From: Lucifuga dentata
Taxonomy: Eukaryota; Chordata; Actinopteri; Ophidiiformes; Bythitidae
Length of the DNA stretch: 64,000 bases
NCBI GenBank assembly: GCA_014773175.1
Contig: VXCM01002037.1
Coordinates: 84,242-148,241, forward strand
Direction: 5' to 3'
The translations under genes and the position numbers were made by a program. Shown here piece after piece: positions 10,746 to 23,500 of the stretch. The first letter of the stretch is position 1. Each line of letters opens with the position of its first letter. Under the pieces are notes generated by a model that was not told the origin of the DNA, ran no database searches, and worked only from the letters and a program-made list of their open reading frames with translations.

Positions 10746-11362
10746 GATCCCGGTAACTGATGTTTATGAATGAGAGAACATGGCTGTGTGACGATATTTA
10801 CCATAACCAGCGTGTTAAATCTGGAGTTGCGTTTTGCGAATGACCTGCAGTAAGGAGTTGAGTCACCACAAACCATCAGAACAGCTTCAGTTCACTGATG
10901 GAGAGTGCCGTCTAAATATGGCAGTGGATCTGTCCAACTGTGTTAAGATCTGGTGACTGAAGGACTTAGAAAATGTGATGAGCTCTTATGGGAGATTTTG
11001 GACCGATATGTTAGAAATCATTCTCCACCGCCATCATTAAAACATTAAAGGTGTTCTAACGGCTCATTACAAAGATGCTTCATGTGGTTTTTTCCTTTAA
11101 TTAGTGTTTTGCCTGTGCTTTTAGAGGGAGGAAATGTTCATGTTGAAGTAAACATGCACCTGTCTGGGTTACATGACAAGCATTTATTCAATTTATGCAT
11201 TTTCAAATGGTCCTCCAGTGTGGTCTACTGAAGCTCAGGATTAAATGCCTTGCTCAGAGGAACGTAGTCATTAGTGTGCATTTATTATCTATTGTCAGAG
11301 GAAGCATATGTTTGGTAGATTTCATTTGGTATTTGTAAATTAATGGGAATTTAGATAGTGTT

Positions 11363-12190
11363 GATTTCATTTAATTTTCCTTTAGATCCCTCTCCAGGGC
11401 ATGAGGAACAAAAAAACAAAAAAAAACAAAAAAAAAAAAAAAAAAAAAAAAAAACATACATATAAGCAACAACCAGCATGCAACCAAAGATACAAACCTA
11501 AACACTTTGCACTATAGCTTGGTTACAGTTAGAAATTAAAAGCTGCACAATATTTACTTAAAGGACCATGCCATCCATTTTGCATGTTTGAGCCTAATAT
11601 ATTAAATTTTCATACATTACTGACAATCATTTCCCAAAGCATACTACTGGAATGGTGAATTAAAAATGTTTTTCCTACCTTCCAGACCCACCACTGGTTT
11701 CAGTTCATTCTGGTATGCTATCAACTTGTTGATACTTGAAACGTTCTTGGGATAGGTAATCCATCATCGCGAACAAGATGTGTGTATTCAGGTTTGTTTC
11801 GAAGTTACATAATTTTAGCGTTTAAGTGCAATAAAAAAGCAGAGAGTGAATGTATGTCTCCATTGTGGAATATAGTCCCAAAAGAAGACCTGCGTTTATG
11901 GAAAAATTTAAACGACCGTGACTTCATAAGGCTGCATAACTATTAGCAGGAGAAACATGGATTTTTAAGGTGGGTGTATCGCCTGAATATTTGATTTTGA
12001 AAGATTAAGAAGTTTTTCAAAATATCAGGAAAGCTGAAATACAATTTTATCCTTTGGGAAATGACCGTCAGTAACATTATGGGCATAAAAATTGAATATA
12101 TTCGGCTCAAACATGCAAAATGTCCAGCATGGTCCTTTAGTAAACTTAAGTAAATTAAACAAATCTTTAACATTTCTTCTGCCCATGAAT
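11363..12190 (+). repeat. older dispersed repeat interrupted by MITE copy 5
   Basis: The parts 11363-11557 and 12141-12190 align with 48253-48490 (shared GATTTCATTTAATTT, AGAAATTAAAAGCTGCACA and TAAATTAAACAAATC). No coding potential; class unknown. Confidence 0.6.
11558..12140 (+). mobile_element. T2-like MITE copy 5 (subfamily A)
   Basis: 583 bp, TTAA left and TTAG right. Inserted in an older repeat whose unoccupied relative is at 48253-48490, which shows the 4-bp target directly. Confidence 0.88.
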
Positions 12191-14301
12191 GTTTTAAAAT
12201 CTAACTATAAAGCTAGAAATCTCTGTTCATCCGTCTGTCCGTTCATCCGTCCATCTGTGGAATAGGCCAGTTCTGAACAGGCAGTGCAGAGATAGTTTCT
12301 TTGTCTGTGGCACTAACATCTCTAACATCTCTGGCACAATATGAAGTTGAAATTCGGCAGGTTTATTGCTCAGGACTCAAGAATGTGCAGTGTCATGTGT
12401 GAAGTTGTTTGAATGAGCGGTTCTGGAATTGAGCTGTGCTGGTAAAAAGTAGTCCGTGTGGCAGGATACACTCCAAGCGTGGCAGCATATGCTCCAGTCC
12501 AGTGCTACGGTCTCAACTTGGCCCCTGTACAGCAAACAAAGCTAGCTCATGAGGCCATGAAGAACAAAATTATTGGCAGGCTGCGGCGTACACCATAAAG
12601 TTTGGCCCGTTCTGAACAGGCACGTTTTGAACAGGCGCTGCACTAATTTTTCAAAACTAGGCTTGATTCTATAATATCATTCAGGCAATTTGTTTCTATC
12701 ATCCTCAAAAACAGAACAAATAAGCACATAGTGAAATTTGTGACCTTGGTCATCTGTCAAACAAAAAGTATACACGGTTTGGGCGTATTATCACATGCAT
12801 ATCTACACTCTGAAACAGGCAAATTATGACTCCAGCATATACAGTATTTAGATATCTAAATTCTGTCATCTGGGCTCAACAAAGTTTAATAACAAAGTTT
12901 GATAGTTTTATATACAACATAGCTTTTACTTTCCATGTTTAAGTGTTTTTGTACTTCAGTACTGCAGGTTAAAAGAAAATGGTTTAAATACAGATTGCAG
13001 CCTATCTGATGCATCAGGATGCAGATGCAGATCAAGCAGTCATGCTTGAAATAAACAAGGTGACCTTCCTTTGGAGAGACAGACGACACAAACTATTAAA
13101 CATATTTGTTTACCAGTTGTGCTGCTGCCATAACGTTTTCCCCTGAATGGTAATCGTATGAGTGACATTTTTCTCCTGCAGGATAAATGTTGTTCGAAGG
13201 ACAAAACAATTAGAAGAGTTTGACGTGAAGTTTGCGTACGGGAACAAAATCACTGTCAGGAGTGTGTTGTGTGCTTACTCACAAACCGTGCAGATTCAAT
13301 ATACAAAAGCTCTTAAAATGTCTGCTCTTCTCCAATACAATTTCAAAATGCATATTTCACCGCTCATACTGTCAGATTCATCAGAACTGCCTTATCGGAA
13401 GTATTCACAAATACTTCTCTAAGGGAAAAAAACAATGGAAGAATTGATTCTTGTATGTACTAAGTTCTTAACATTAACCATTGGCTAGTTTTCTCCGACA
13501 ATACTGCATAATGTATTGAGAGAAACACCAGAGTCTCTATACTTCAGTAAGCATATTCATATATGCAAATACCAATAAAAGTTATGAGTGACATCATGTC
13601 TGTGCCACCACAAGCAGAATTTAGCCTTTAGCCAACTGAAAAGAAAAACAAATTAATCTGGCATCATCATTCAATTTGGAAATAATCTTCTTAATTCTTG
13701 GTTGAGGTTATTTTTTTTTCTTTCCACAGCTCAATTATGATGATGCATTTTATTTGTGCGATTATATTTCATATCTCAGTTGCTTTACTGGATTTCCTGC
13801 AGCATTTATCTCCACATGTAAGATGTGATTCTGTAAACATGTCAATCATGTGATAATGTTTTGGTTGCCTGTGGCGTGTTGACATGCCCGCTGTCATTGG
13901 GTGTTAGTTGCAGCTCCTGCAGGCCCATAACAGCAGAGAGATGAAAAATAATAGTAATAAGAATAAGAGCAGAGAAATCAGCCTGCTTAGGGTGCAAATG
14001 CTGATCAATGTGATCACACTGATCCTCCTCAGAGGCAGACTAAAACAACGCTCATCTGTCAAGGGCTGACAGAATTAATGCCAGAGGAAAGATTCGGCCA
14101 CCCAAAAATCACCAAAATTCTCCCAGGGAATATTGAGGAAGGCATAATAAAGATGAAAATGTGTTGTGGCAAAATAGAAATATATTCTTCTGCATTAACG
14201 CTGTGCCTGTGCATGTGCATCCAATGAACTGTTTGACGTGTGCAGAAAGTAACTTTGCTTCAGTATTTAATCACACCTTACATAAACTTGCTAAAAATAT
14301 A

Positions 14302-14744
14302 CAGTGGGGTCCAAAAGTCTGAGACCACATTGAAAATCTGTGATGTTTTCCATGTAAATCTGGAAATAATAAGTCTGACATCACAAGAAGCTCTCTGGAA
14401 CATTGTCAGATCATGCTGGGATAACTTGGCTCATCAGGTTTTGCACATATTAAATAAAACTAAAAACAAAAAAGAAACAAAAAAAAAAAGAAAGAAAAGA
14501 AAAGGTTTTGCACATATTCATGGAGTCCATGTCAGCTGGAGTGATGCTGTCATTAAAGCAAAAGGGGGGGCATACCAAATACTAATATATTCTGAAATTC
14601 TTGTATATTTTTCAAAGATTAAACTTTTCACTCAAATTGTTAAGTTGATATTATAATTTGTAATGAAAAATCTTGTATTAGATTCAAAAAGAATGCAAAA
14701 TACAAGCATTTTCACAATGGTCTCAGACTTTTGGACCCCATATT
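14302..14744 (+). mobile_element. Tc1-type derivative with 3' transposase remnant
   Basis: Left end CAGTGGGGTCCAAAAGTC, right end GACTTTTGGACCCCATAT, flanked by TA. The interior keeps the last part of a Tc1 transposase (IVRSCWDNLAHQV ... GVHVSWSDAVIKAKGG), where autonomous elements end near 'AKGGHT'. Most of the gene is missing. A 52-bp A-rich insert lies at 14452-14503. Confidence 0.75.
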
Positions 14745-15260
14745 ACATGTTAATAATCTAATATGTAAAATATATATTTTAAAGGCAAAAGATGAGGTCA
14801 TACTGCAGTTTCTCAGATAGTTGCACGTTGATTTTTGAATGCTGAAAGTGAGGAAAAAGCTCAGAATCCCTCAAAAAACCCTGAAGCTTTGGAGGACATA
14901 CAGCAGCACGTGCTGCATAATGCATTTTGGTCTTTCATGCTGTGGAACAGTAAGACAGATGATGGATACTTTGGCCCGTGACAATAACTCCACTGCTCTG
15001 TAATTCCTACTGGGAGCCTCTCCACACAATCATGTGTGCCTCTTTTTTTTCTTTTCTTTTTTTTTTTTTTTTTTTNTTTTTTTTTTTTTTTTGAAAACTT
15101 GGAAAAACTTTACTTCCTTGTAATGAATGCATCACATCCAAATATACCACGGGTTTATACGGACACATTATAAGCACTTTATTTGACAATAACATAAAAT
15201 AATTATGTCATTATCTTACCGATGATTAGCAAGGAGGTGAACATGATTCTGACTGAGATA

Positions 15261-15983
15261 TTAAAGGACCATACCAGCTATTTTGCATGTTTGAGCCTAA
15301 TATATTCAATTTCATACATGTAACGCTACTGACATTCATTTCCCAAAGCATACTACTGGAATGGTGAATTAAAAATGTTTTTCCTACCTTCCAGACCTCC
15401 ATTGGTTTCAGTTCATTCTGGTACGCTATTAAAATCAACTTGTTTGATTCTTGAAACATTCTTGGGATAGGTAATCTATCATCGCGAACAAGACGTGTAT
15501 TCAGGTTTTTTCAAAGTTACATAATTTTAGCGTTTAAGCGCAATAAAAAGTGNACAAGACGTGTATTCAGGTTTTTTCAAAGTTACATAATTTTAGCGTT
15601 TAAGCGCAATAAAAAGTGCAGAGTGAATGTATGTCTCCACCGGGGAAAATAGTCCCATAAGAAGACCTGCGTTTATGGAAAAATTTAAACGACCGTGACT
15701 TCATAAGGCTGCATAACTATTAGCAGGAGCAACATGGATTTTTAAGGTGGGTGAATCGCTTGAATATTTGATTTTGAAAGATTAAGAGATTTCGCAAAAT
15801 ATCAGGAAAACTGAAATATGGTTTTATCTTTTGGGAAATGATTGTCAGTATCGTTACATGTATGAAAATTGAATATATTGGGCTCAAACATGCAAAATGG
15901 ATGGTATGGTCCTTTAAANTACATGTATGAAAATTGAATATATTGGGCTCAAACATGCAAAATGGATGGTATGGTCCTTTAAA
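15261..15983 (+). mobile_element. T2-like MITE copy 6 (subfamily A)
   Basis: Both ends and TTAA present. Apparent length is inflated by two unmerged overlaps at N15553 and N15919; the true element is about 590 bp. Confidence 0.85.
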
Positions 15984-16299
15984 AGGTTTGAATCCTCACT
16001 GGTTTATTGGTCAGATGCTGGATCTCTGTTTTGTTTCCTTCTTTTTCTCATGAAACATGATTTGGAGGTCAGAAATTACCAGCGAACCACATTTTGTGGC
16101 CACATTTAAAATCAACCGACAGTGAAGATGCAAGAAAAGTCTGTGGAATGTCCTAATTTCAGGATTAGTTACTCATCAAATATGGTTTCAATTTCATCCA
16201 AGAAACATTCTGCCTAAATTAATGACACACCAGCAATTATACTGTACATTACATGTCTTTACTAAAGTTGTATTTAATATTTTATAATGCATTTTGGTC

Positions 16300-17215
16300 T
16301 TTCATGCTGGAACTAATAACTAGTAAGACCTCCTCTAGCTGCAATAACCTCCACCAAACACTTGATGTAACTGCTGATCAGATTTGGACAAGCGTGAGGA
16401 GGAATTTTAAAGGATTTTTCTGACAAAACTCTCAGTTCATCAATATTTCTGAGATCTTTGTAAGTCAAGTCAAGTTTATTTGTACAGCCAAATATCACAT
16501 TCAACAGTTCAAAGGGTTTTACAGGTCCATACATTAATGGTTCCTGACCCAGCCCAAGCTCTCTATGAAGATGAGGAAAAACTACCCAAAAAAAAAAAAC
16601 CCTTATTATACAAGGAAAAAAATGGAAGAAACCTCAGGAGAGACAATTTGAGGAGAGATTCCCTCTCCTCAAACAACCGGGCGTCCAATAATTGGGAAAA
16701 CAGCAGCCTTCTTCAGCATCTCATTGGGTCTGGACCTCAACCCTGCCCATTCCAAAATATAAATTTCCATCTTTTTTGTTTTTTTTTAAAGATCAATCTA
16801 TTATAAATTTACTTGTGTGCTTCAGCTTATAGTCTTCTTTCATTATTGAACTTGCATGAAGCTTCAGATGACAAGAGTCTTCTCCGATATTTGTTGACAT
16901 ACAGAAGCTTTCCAGGCCCTGAAGCAGCAAAGCAGCTCCAAACCAAGCTTCTCCCTCCACCATGCATCACAGCATGAGGTTTTACCCTCCAAACACACAC
17001 AGCTTTGCATTCCTGCCAAAAAAACTTCAACCTATCTCCAGTTTGCCCACACAACATCGTCCCAAAAGCCGCGTGGAACATCCAGGGGAGCAATGCTTTC
17101 TTGGATAACAGTGGTTTCCTGCATTTTTTTTGTTTCCAATTTTGTTTATTCCATGAGCTCCAGTTTTTTTCACTCTAGTTGGTTCTAAATATTTCTGCAG
17201 GTATTTTAGTGTAAC
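16300..17215 (-). pseudogene. Tc1-like transposase relic, split by another repeat
   Basis: The minus strand encodes pieces of Tc1 transposase with frame breaks: HGGGRSLVWSCFAASGPG (catalytic-domain block, compare HGGGS-MVWGCFAASGTG) within 16950-16890, and the C-terminus VEVIAARGGLTSY ending near 16313. The pieces are separated by an unrelated repeat (16464-16705). No intact terminal inverted repeats recognised. Inactive. Confidence 0.7.
16464..16705 (+). repeat. dispersed fish repeat (SINE-like)
   Basis: Starts GTCAAGTCAAGTTTATTTGT and contains 'gaggaaaaactaccc', 'ggaagaaacctcaggagag' and 'ttgaggagagattccctctcc', phrases I recognise from a very common percomorph dispersed repeat of uncertain class. 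It interrupts the Tc1 relic. Confidence 0.6.
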
Positions 17216-17267
17216 TTTTTGCTTCTTGTTCATCTGCTTCAGCATTGCACATTGGATCCAATGCATG

Positions 17268-17862
17268 TTAAAAGACCATACCACCCACTTTGCATGTTTG
17301 AGCCTAATATATTCAATTTTCATACACATAACATTACTGACAATCATTTCCCAAAGCATACTACTGGAATGGTGAATTAAACTTTTTTTTTCCTACCTTC
17401 CAGACCAGCATTGGTTTCAGTTCATTCTGGTACGCTATTAAAATCAACTTATTGATACTTGAAACATTCTTGGGATAGGTAATCTATCATCGCCAACAAC
17501 ACATGTATTCAGGTTTTTTTGAATTTTCATAATTTTAGCATTTAAGCAGAATAAAAAGCGTGGAGTGAATGTACCGTATGTCTCCACCAGGGAATATAGT
17601 CCCAAAAGAAGACCTGCGTTTATTGAAAAAGTATAACGACCGTGACTTCATAAGGCTGTGTAACTATTAGCAGGAGAAACATTGATTTTTAAGGTGGGTG
17701 TATCACTTGAATATTTGATTTTGAAAGATTAAGAGATTTTGCAAAATATCAGGAAAGCTGAAATACGGTTTTATCCTTTGGGAAATGATTGTCAGTAACA
17801 TAACGTATGAAAATTGAATATATTAGACTCAAACATGAAAAATGGGTGGTATGGTCCTTTAA
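17268..17862 (+). mobile_element. T2-like MITE copy 7 (subfamily A)
   Basis: 595 bp, TTAAAAGACCATACC at left and GGTATGGTCCTTTAA at right. It lies immediately beyond the Tc1 transposase relic. Confidence 0.86.
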
Positions 17863-18479
17863 AGTCTTTGGACATGTTTCTACACTTCTCAGGAAAGACA
17901 CCAGTTTCCAAATTGTGCAGAAATCTAACACGTATGTCTGTAGCCCTTTTTTTTTTTTTTTTTTTTTTTGAAGATGACTGCTTTTGAATAAGAATGACAA
18001 GGAAGAACGAAATTCTGCGTTCTGACGTTTTGACACAACCCTTGTCGGTAGAGTTCTGGGGCTCCGTGTTTCTTGGCACGGCGAATACGTGGGGGTGGCA
18101 CATGTCACATAATGGCTTAACTCAAAGCAGCTTAGCCAATATTTATGACTGGCTACACAAACCAGAAACACTAATTGGATCAGCACATAAAATTTCATGC
18201 AAATCCACCTGAGGCAGTTAAGTGGAAGCACCAAGCACTCACACAAATGCTAATCCAAAGATGGATGCATTTAGCCGTTAGCTTCATTGGACATTTTGCA
18301 TGTACTTACTGCAATGAAACTTTCTATCAGTGTCAGAACCTCAGAGGCTTGAAATAGCACAATGCAGAGTCAAATCCAACAGACTGTCACCATCATTTTG
18401 TCACGGCGAGTTTTGTATTTTACACATGGAGCAGGTACGCAGCAGCAAGAAAGACATGCAAGACGGAGGGAGTTATTCT

Positions 18480-20446
18480 GAATTTTTATTGTCATCAAAA
18501 ACTTTATAGAAGAGAAACACATTTCAGTGGAACAGGTTTGGTAGAATACTACAGAATGTGTTAAGTCTGAGCAGGTTGGGGTTGGGGGGGTGGGGGAGTG
18601 TGCTTGAAACGGGAGACAGACAGAGTGAAAAATGGCCGTGAATGTTCGTGACTCTAAAATGGCTCAACGTGCTCAAAGAAACACCGTGCCAAAAGGGACT
18701 TGTGTGAGTTTTTAATTAAAAGAAAGAGTCAGACTGAAACTCCAGAAACGGTTATTGTGCAACTTTTCTGACTTTTTTCTTTTGAACGAAGAAAATGACT
18801 GAGTAGGTTTGTAATACTCACTGACAAGTACATCAATAAAGAAAGTTAGCCAACAGTGCTGCATTTTATGGTTTAAAGTCACGTGACGTGGCAGATAGTT
18901 TGATGAGCTAAATACCATTAAATTGATGTCGATTATTTTGACTGACTCTTTCCAGCTGCACAATAATAGTCCTTATGACACTTAATATTAACATTCTTAA
19001 ATATTAACCATGCAGAGTCAGGGCTTGTTGTGGGGAGTCATAAATACCGGATGCTGAAAGAACTGTCAAAAACAAGTAAAACTCCATTTTAAGAAGAAAA
19101 ATGCTATTTTTTGATGTAACTTTCACTGCAATGACTGTGAAATATCTCTTTAACCCATCACAGAACACAACTTTGAGAATTTTTTTCCCTCCATGGTCAC
19201 CTTTTAGTGTGCCTGACATAAACGTACTAAACATTCGCATTTGCTTTGAGCTAAAAAATAATGTGATAAATCATTAAATCATATTATAACCAACACAATC
19301 TGTTAATCAATAATTTTTTTTTTTTTTTTTTTTTTTTGCACCTTCTGTGTTCTACTGCTAAATGCACTGCATCAAAAACAGAAATGACAAGAGACTCAAA
19401 CAAAGCCAGTATTATATTGAAGCCCGTTTTTAGGGACACATGAGCAACATGAGAAGTATTTCTTTATCAAAAGACTATTCATCCATCCCTTTTTCTGTCA
19501 TGTTCTTCCAACAGACAGTAAAGACCTATTGAGCCAATTTAATAAAAAAAAAAAAAAAAAAAAGAAAGAAAAACAATGGTTGTAGAAGCCTTCAAAACAA
19601 TAGCAGCTAGTCCTCTTTATATTTTACACGCAGTGCAGCTACACAGCAATTTTTTTTTTTATAACTTTTGAAACAATAACTGCAAATAACTGAGCAGAAA
19701 AAAAAGCAGTAAATCCACCTACTTATATTTACCTCACGAAAAAAGCTAAAGAAGGTTTGGAAAAGGTTACTGCTGTCAACACCAAGAAATAATACATATA
19801 TATATTTTATTTTTTTTTTTGACCAACCTTTTCATTAAAGAANCAACACCAAGAAATAATACATATATATATTTTATTTTTTTTTTTGACCAACCTTTTC
19901 ATTAAAGAAAAAAACAAAACAAATGAAAAACAGGGTGTTTCACAGTTTTGCTATATATTAAAGATTTATCTGAAACGTATAAAGCCATCATGTTATCATA
20001 AAGTAGCAATTAAAGGGTCTAGAAAGTGATTTAAGAGTCAGTTAAATGTAAAGAACATAAGGTTTTGGAATGACATGTAACTTTCACTCTGCAGCCACAA
20101 TAAAAATCTCTTACTACTGTAGAAAAATGACCGATCTGTGTCACTTTCAAACTATTGAGAGAATTCTCAAGGCAGAACTGAGTTGGCGGCAACTCTCAAA
20201 GTCCCAAAAATCATCAATAATATTGGCGGGGGAAAGACATAACGATCAGTCTGAATGCTCCATTAAAGGGAGGGACATTTCGACTCAAAACAAGGAGATC
20301 TGCAGGACGCCGACGCAAAGCCTCTGACAACCGCCAAATTAACGATGACAAATTACTGACATTCATCTATTTATGAAATTGTACTTTCTAGTCCCTTTAA
20401 GATATGGTGGCAGCATCTACTAGCCACTCTGAGCAGTTACCGACTT
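18480..20446 (-). other. lmbrd1: lmbrd1 3' UTR / downstream flank (inferred)
   Basis: AT-rich and free of recognised transposons, unlike the flanking sequence on both sides. The leftmost good minus-strand poly(A) signal (TTTATT on the plus strand at 18485-18490) sits just at the edge of this transposon-free block. Extent is inferred; shorter 3' UTRs ending at TTTATT near 19806 are also possible. It contains an unmerged assembly overlap at 19777-19909. Confidence 0.35.
18485..18490 (-). promoter_or_regulatory. candidate lmbrd1 poly(A) signal
   Basis: AATAAA on the minus strand, in 'gatgacaataaaaattc'. It is the last such signal before the repeat-rich intergenic block, 1.96 kb after the stop codon. 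Confidence 0.3.
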
Positions 20447-20557
20447 TCAGTGCACATATTCGTCATCGCTTATGTCCGAGTCATCAGCTTCCACCTCTCC
20501 TTCAATCACCGACTTCTTCCCTCTGCAGCAGGACACAACCAGACCGATGAGGAAAGC
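20447..20557 (-). CDS. lmbrd1: lmbrd1 last coding exon
   Basis: A 111-bp exon (37 codons with TGA at 20449-20447), acceptor T-run then TAG. It encodes AFLIGLVVSCCRGKKSVIEG followed by EVEADDSDISDDEYVH. The last membrane span and CC-GKKSVIEG block are typical of LMBD1; the extreme C-terminus (EYVH) differs from the remembered mammalian ending. Confidence 0.94.
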   Translation of the reverse strand, partial: AFLIGLVVSCCRGKKSVIEGEVEADDSDISDDEYVH

Positions 20558-23500
20558 CTAAAAAAAAAAAAGACAAACGAAAGGAACGTAAGGGAATGTT
20601 TCCTAACAATCATTTGATCGATAGAATACATCCACAGCACCGGGGAAGGAAATTAGCTGTGTGCAGCTTGGGAAAAAAATCATTTTCCAATCATTTCTTT
20701 CTGAGAAGAAACTAAATTATAAGCATCTGTTCTCATGTTTTTCCATAGAGAGAGTCTAAGAGAGGCCTGTTAACTGGTTATGAAGTCAATTAAACGTTGG
20801 ACTATAAGGCAAACCAAACTGTTTCTGATTCATATGTTTAACAGCTTAAAAAAAAAAAAAAAATNTTAAAAAAAAAAAAAAAATCCAACCCATTACACCT
20901 TTGTCTTTTAGCACAGCTACTTCTAATTAAAGGGTATTCCAATTCAAATTGTGATAATGATGAATATGATAAAATCCTTCAACTTACCACGATAAATGCC
21001 CAATTCCCAAAGTAGTAGATGGTGCTGAAGAACCAAAACTTGTGGAGGAAAAGATAGGATCTCGTCACAGTGCACTGGTCTGAAAAGCACAGAAAAAAGA
21101 AAAAAAAAAAAAAAANAAAAAAAAAAAAAAACACACGCATGTCCCCTTTAATAATGCTGGCATTATGAAATGTAAGACAAAATTCATACAAACAAGGAAT
21201 ACAGTTCTTATGTTGTATGTGTTGAGGAAACACACTTTTTTATACAGGCAAAATAATTTGTCTGTGGGGTTTCTTCAGTCCAAAAACAGTCAGATTTGAT
21301 GAGAAACTGAATGAAGGCAGAAATATTTTCAGTGGTCTTCATAAAATGACATTTTATTCATGCAGTATATGTATTCTAGGACAGGTCTGTTACTACTGAT
21401 TAAGATGAACAGAGATGTGAGAAACTGAACCTCAAAATCAAAGCTATGAGATCACGTCATGTTACTGAAAATGGTTTTCCAAAATATACTACTTTAGTGG
21501 TAAATTTCTGAATTTTTTCCTTCCTTCCTCCCAGACTTCCATTGGTTTCGGTTTATTCTAGTACGCTATTAAAATCAACTTGTAGAGACTTGAAACATGC
21601 TTGAGATGCGTAATCCATCACAGCAAACAACATGTCTATTAGAGTTTTTTGCCACAGTAACTAAGTGATCCAACACACGGATGCATGGAAGATAATGTAT
21701 GTCTCCGCCAGGAAATATAGTCCTAGGAAAAGACGACTTTTACTCAGAAATTAAAATGACTGTGTATTCAAAGATCATGCACGTTAGAAGGTGAAAAGCT
21801 GAATTTTAAGGTGGATCTCACCTGAACATTTAAAGGACCATATCGCCCATTTTGCATATTTGAGCCTAATATATTAAATTTTCATACATGTAATGTTACT
21901 GACAACCATTTCCCAAAGGATATAACCAGATTTCAGCTTTCCTGATATTTTTCAGAATCTCTTAATCCTTCAAAATCAAATATTCAAGTGATACATCCAC
22001 CTTAAAAACTGATGTTTCTCCTTCTAATAGTTACGGAAAGTTATGAAGTCATGGTCATTTACATTTTTTTGATAAGCGCAGGTCTTCTTTTGGGACTATA
22101 TTCCCTGGTGCAGACATAAATCCACTCCATGCTTTTTCAGGGGCTTAAATGTTGAAATTACGAAACTTCAAAAAAACCTGAATATACGTCTTGTTCACGA
22201 TGATGGATTACCTATCCCAAGAACATTTCAAGTATCAACAAGTTGATTTTAATAGTGTACCAGAATGAACTGAAACCAACGGCAGTCTGGAAGGTAGGAA
22301 AAACATTTTTAATTCACCATTCCAGTAGTATGCTTTGGGAAATGATTGTCAGTAGCGTAATGTGTATGAAAATTGAATATATTAGGCTTAAACATGCAAA
22401 ATGAGTGGTGTGGTCCTTTAAGAGGGAACAGGGAATGATTCCACTCCATGTCTGTGGAGCAGTTCTGTCCTTCACAGCTGATGACATCAGCTCAGATAAC
22501 TGCTGCTCCTATTGATCCCACTGCCACAGACTGCAGGGATAATATATGCATTTTGAAGCTGAGTCATTCCTCTTTTAGGTGCATGAATGGGCATCAGCAG
22601 GAACAGCCAATGACGTAAAATGTGGAAACTGCTAATCAAATACACGTGGCGTCTGGCCTCTCCTAAGCAGATGAATTGTTTTAGCGTGAAACCACAGGAA
22701 GGCAACCTGAAGAAAACACTTCCTGGCAGATCACAAACGGACTAATTAGCTTGGTCATGGTGCACCAAGATGAAATATTTGAATGTACCTCTCAAATATT
22801 GTGTTATCAGAGTTGTTTGAGGAATAAGAGGCAGCGCATATGAAGCTGGAAGTGAACTGAAGACAAAATGCAGTGTTTGGCTGTGTTAGAAAGCCATCTG
22901 GAGCATTAACGCTAACCCTGCTGAGCTGCTCCTATCACACTGTTCCTCACACAGCTCTTCACGCTGACTCATCCCAGGCTACACCACACCAAGGTCCACT
23001 CAAATAACTCACAATGGCTTACAATCTATTCATTAAACCAATATTTTCCAAAGCTTCACCTCTACCTCATTGGAGTTATAAAGGAAAAAAAAAACCAAAC
23101 AAAANATATTTTCCAAAGCTTCACCTCTACCTCATTGGAGTTATAAAGGAAAAAAAAAAACAAACAAAACACATCTCTTGCCGTTTCATCTACAGCACAG
23201 CTTTGACACAGACGGACCTGAGGGAGCGCCGATGTTCATCAACAATCACTTTCTACTTCGAGAGGATCAACACATAATAGAAGGAGCGAGTCTGCATTCG
23301 TCCCCCCGTCTTCTCTCTTTTCCTGCAGCACCTCGGCCATCTGTAGCTCTCCAGCTGCTCAGCTCAATTGCAGGGCTCAGAATGGGATCTACAGATGGTT
23401 CTCAATGGTGGTCCGCCTAAACATATTATCGTGCACACCGTTGACCCCGTTCACCTTGAAATCATTATCATTCCCTGATAAGAGCGTGGGGACAGTGGGC

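Larger units (their letters stand above)
8541..18479. other. intergenic block between adgrb3 and lmbrd1 3' ends
   Basis: About 10 kb without a supportable gene. It holds five MITE copies or fragments, a 381-bp TIR element (9283-9663), a Tc1 derivative (14302-14744), a Tc1 transposase relic (16300-17215) and a GTTCTGAACAGGC-repeat patch (12266-12642). Unassigned parts include 9700-10660, 10750-11360, 12650-14290 and 14760-15230. Confidence 0.6.
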
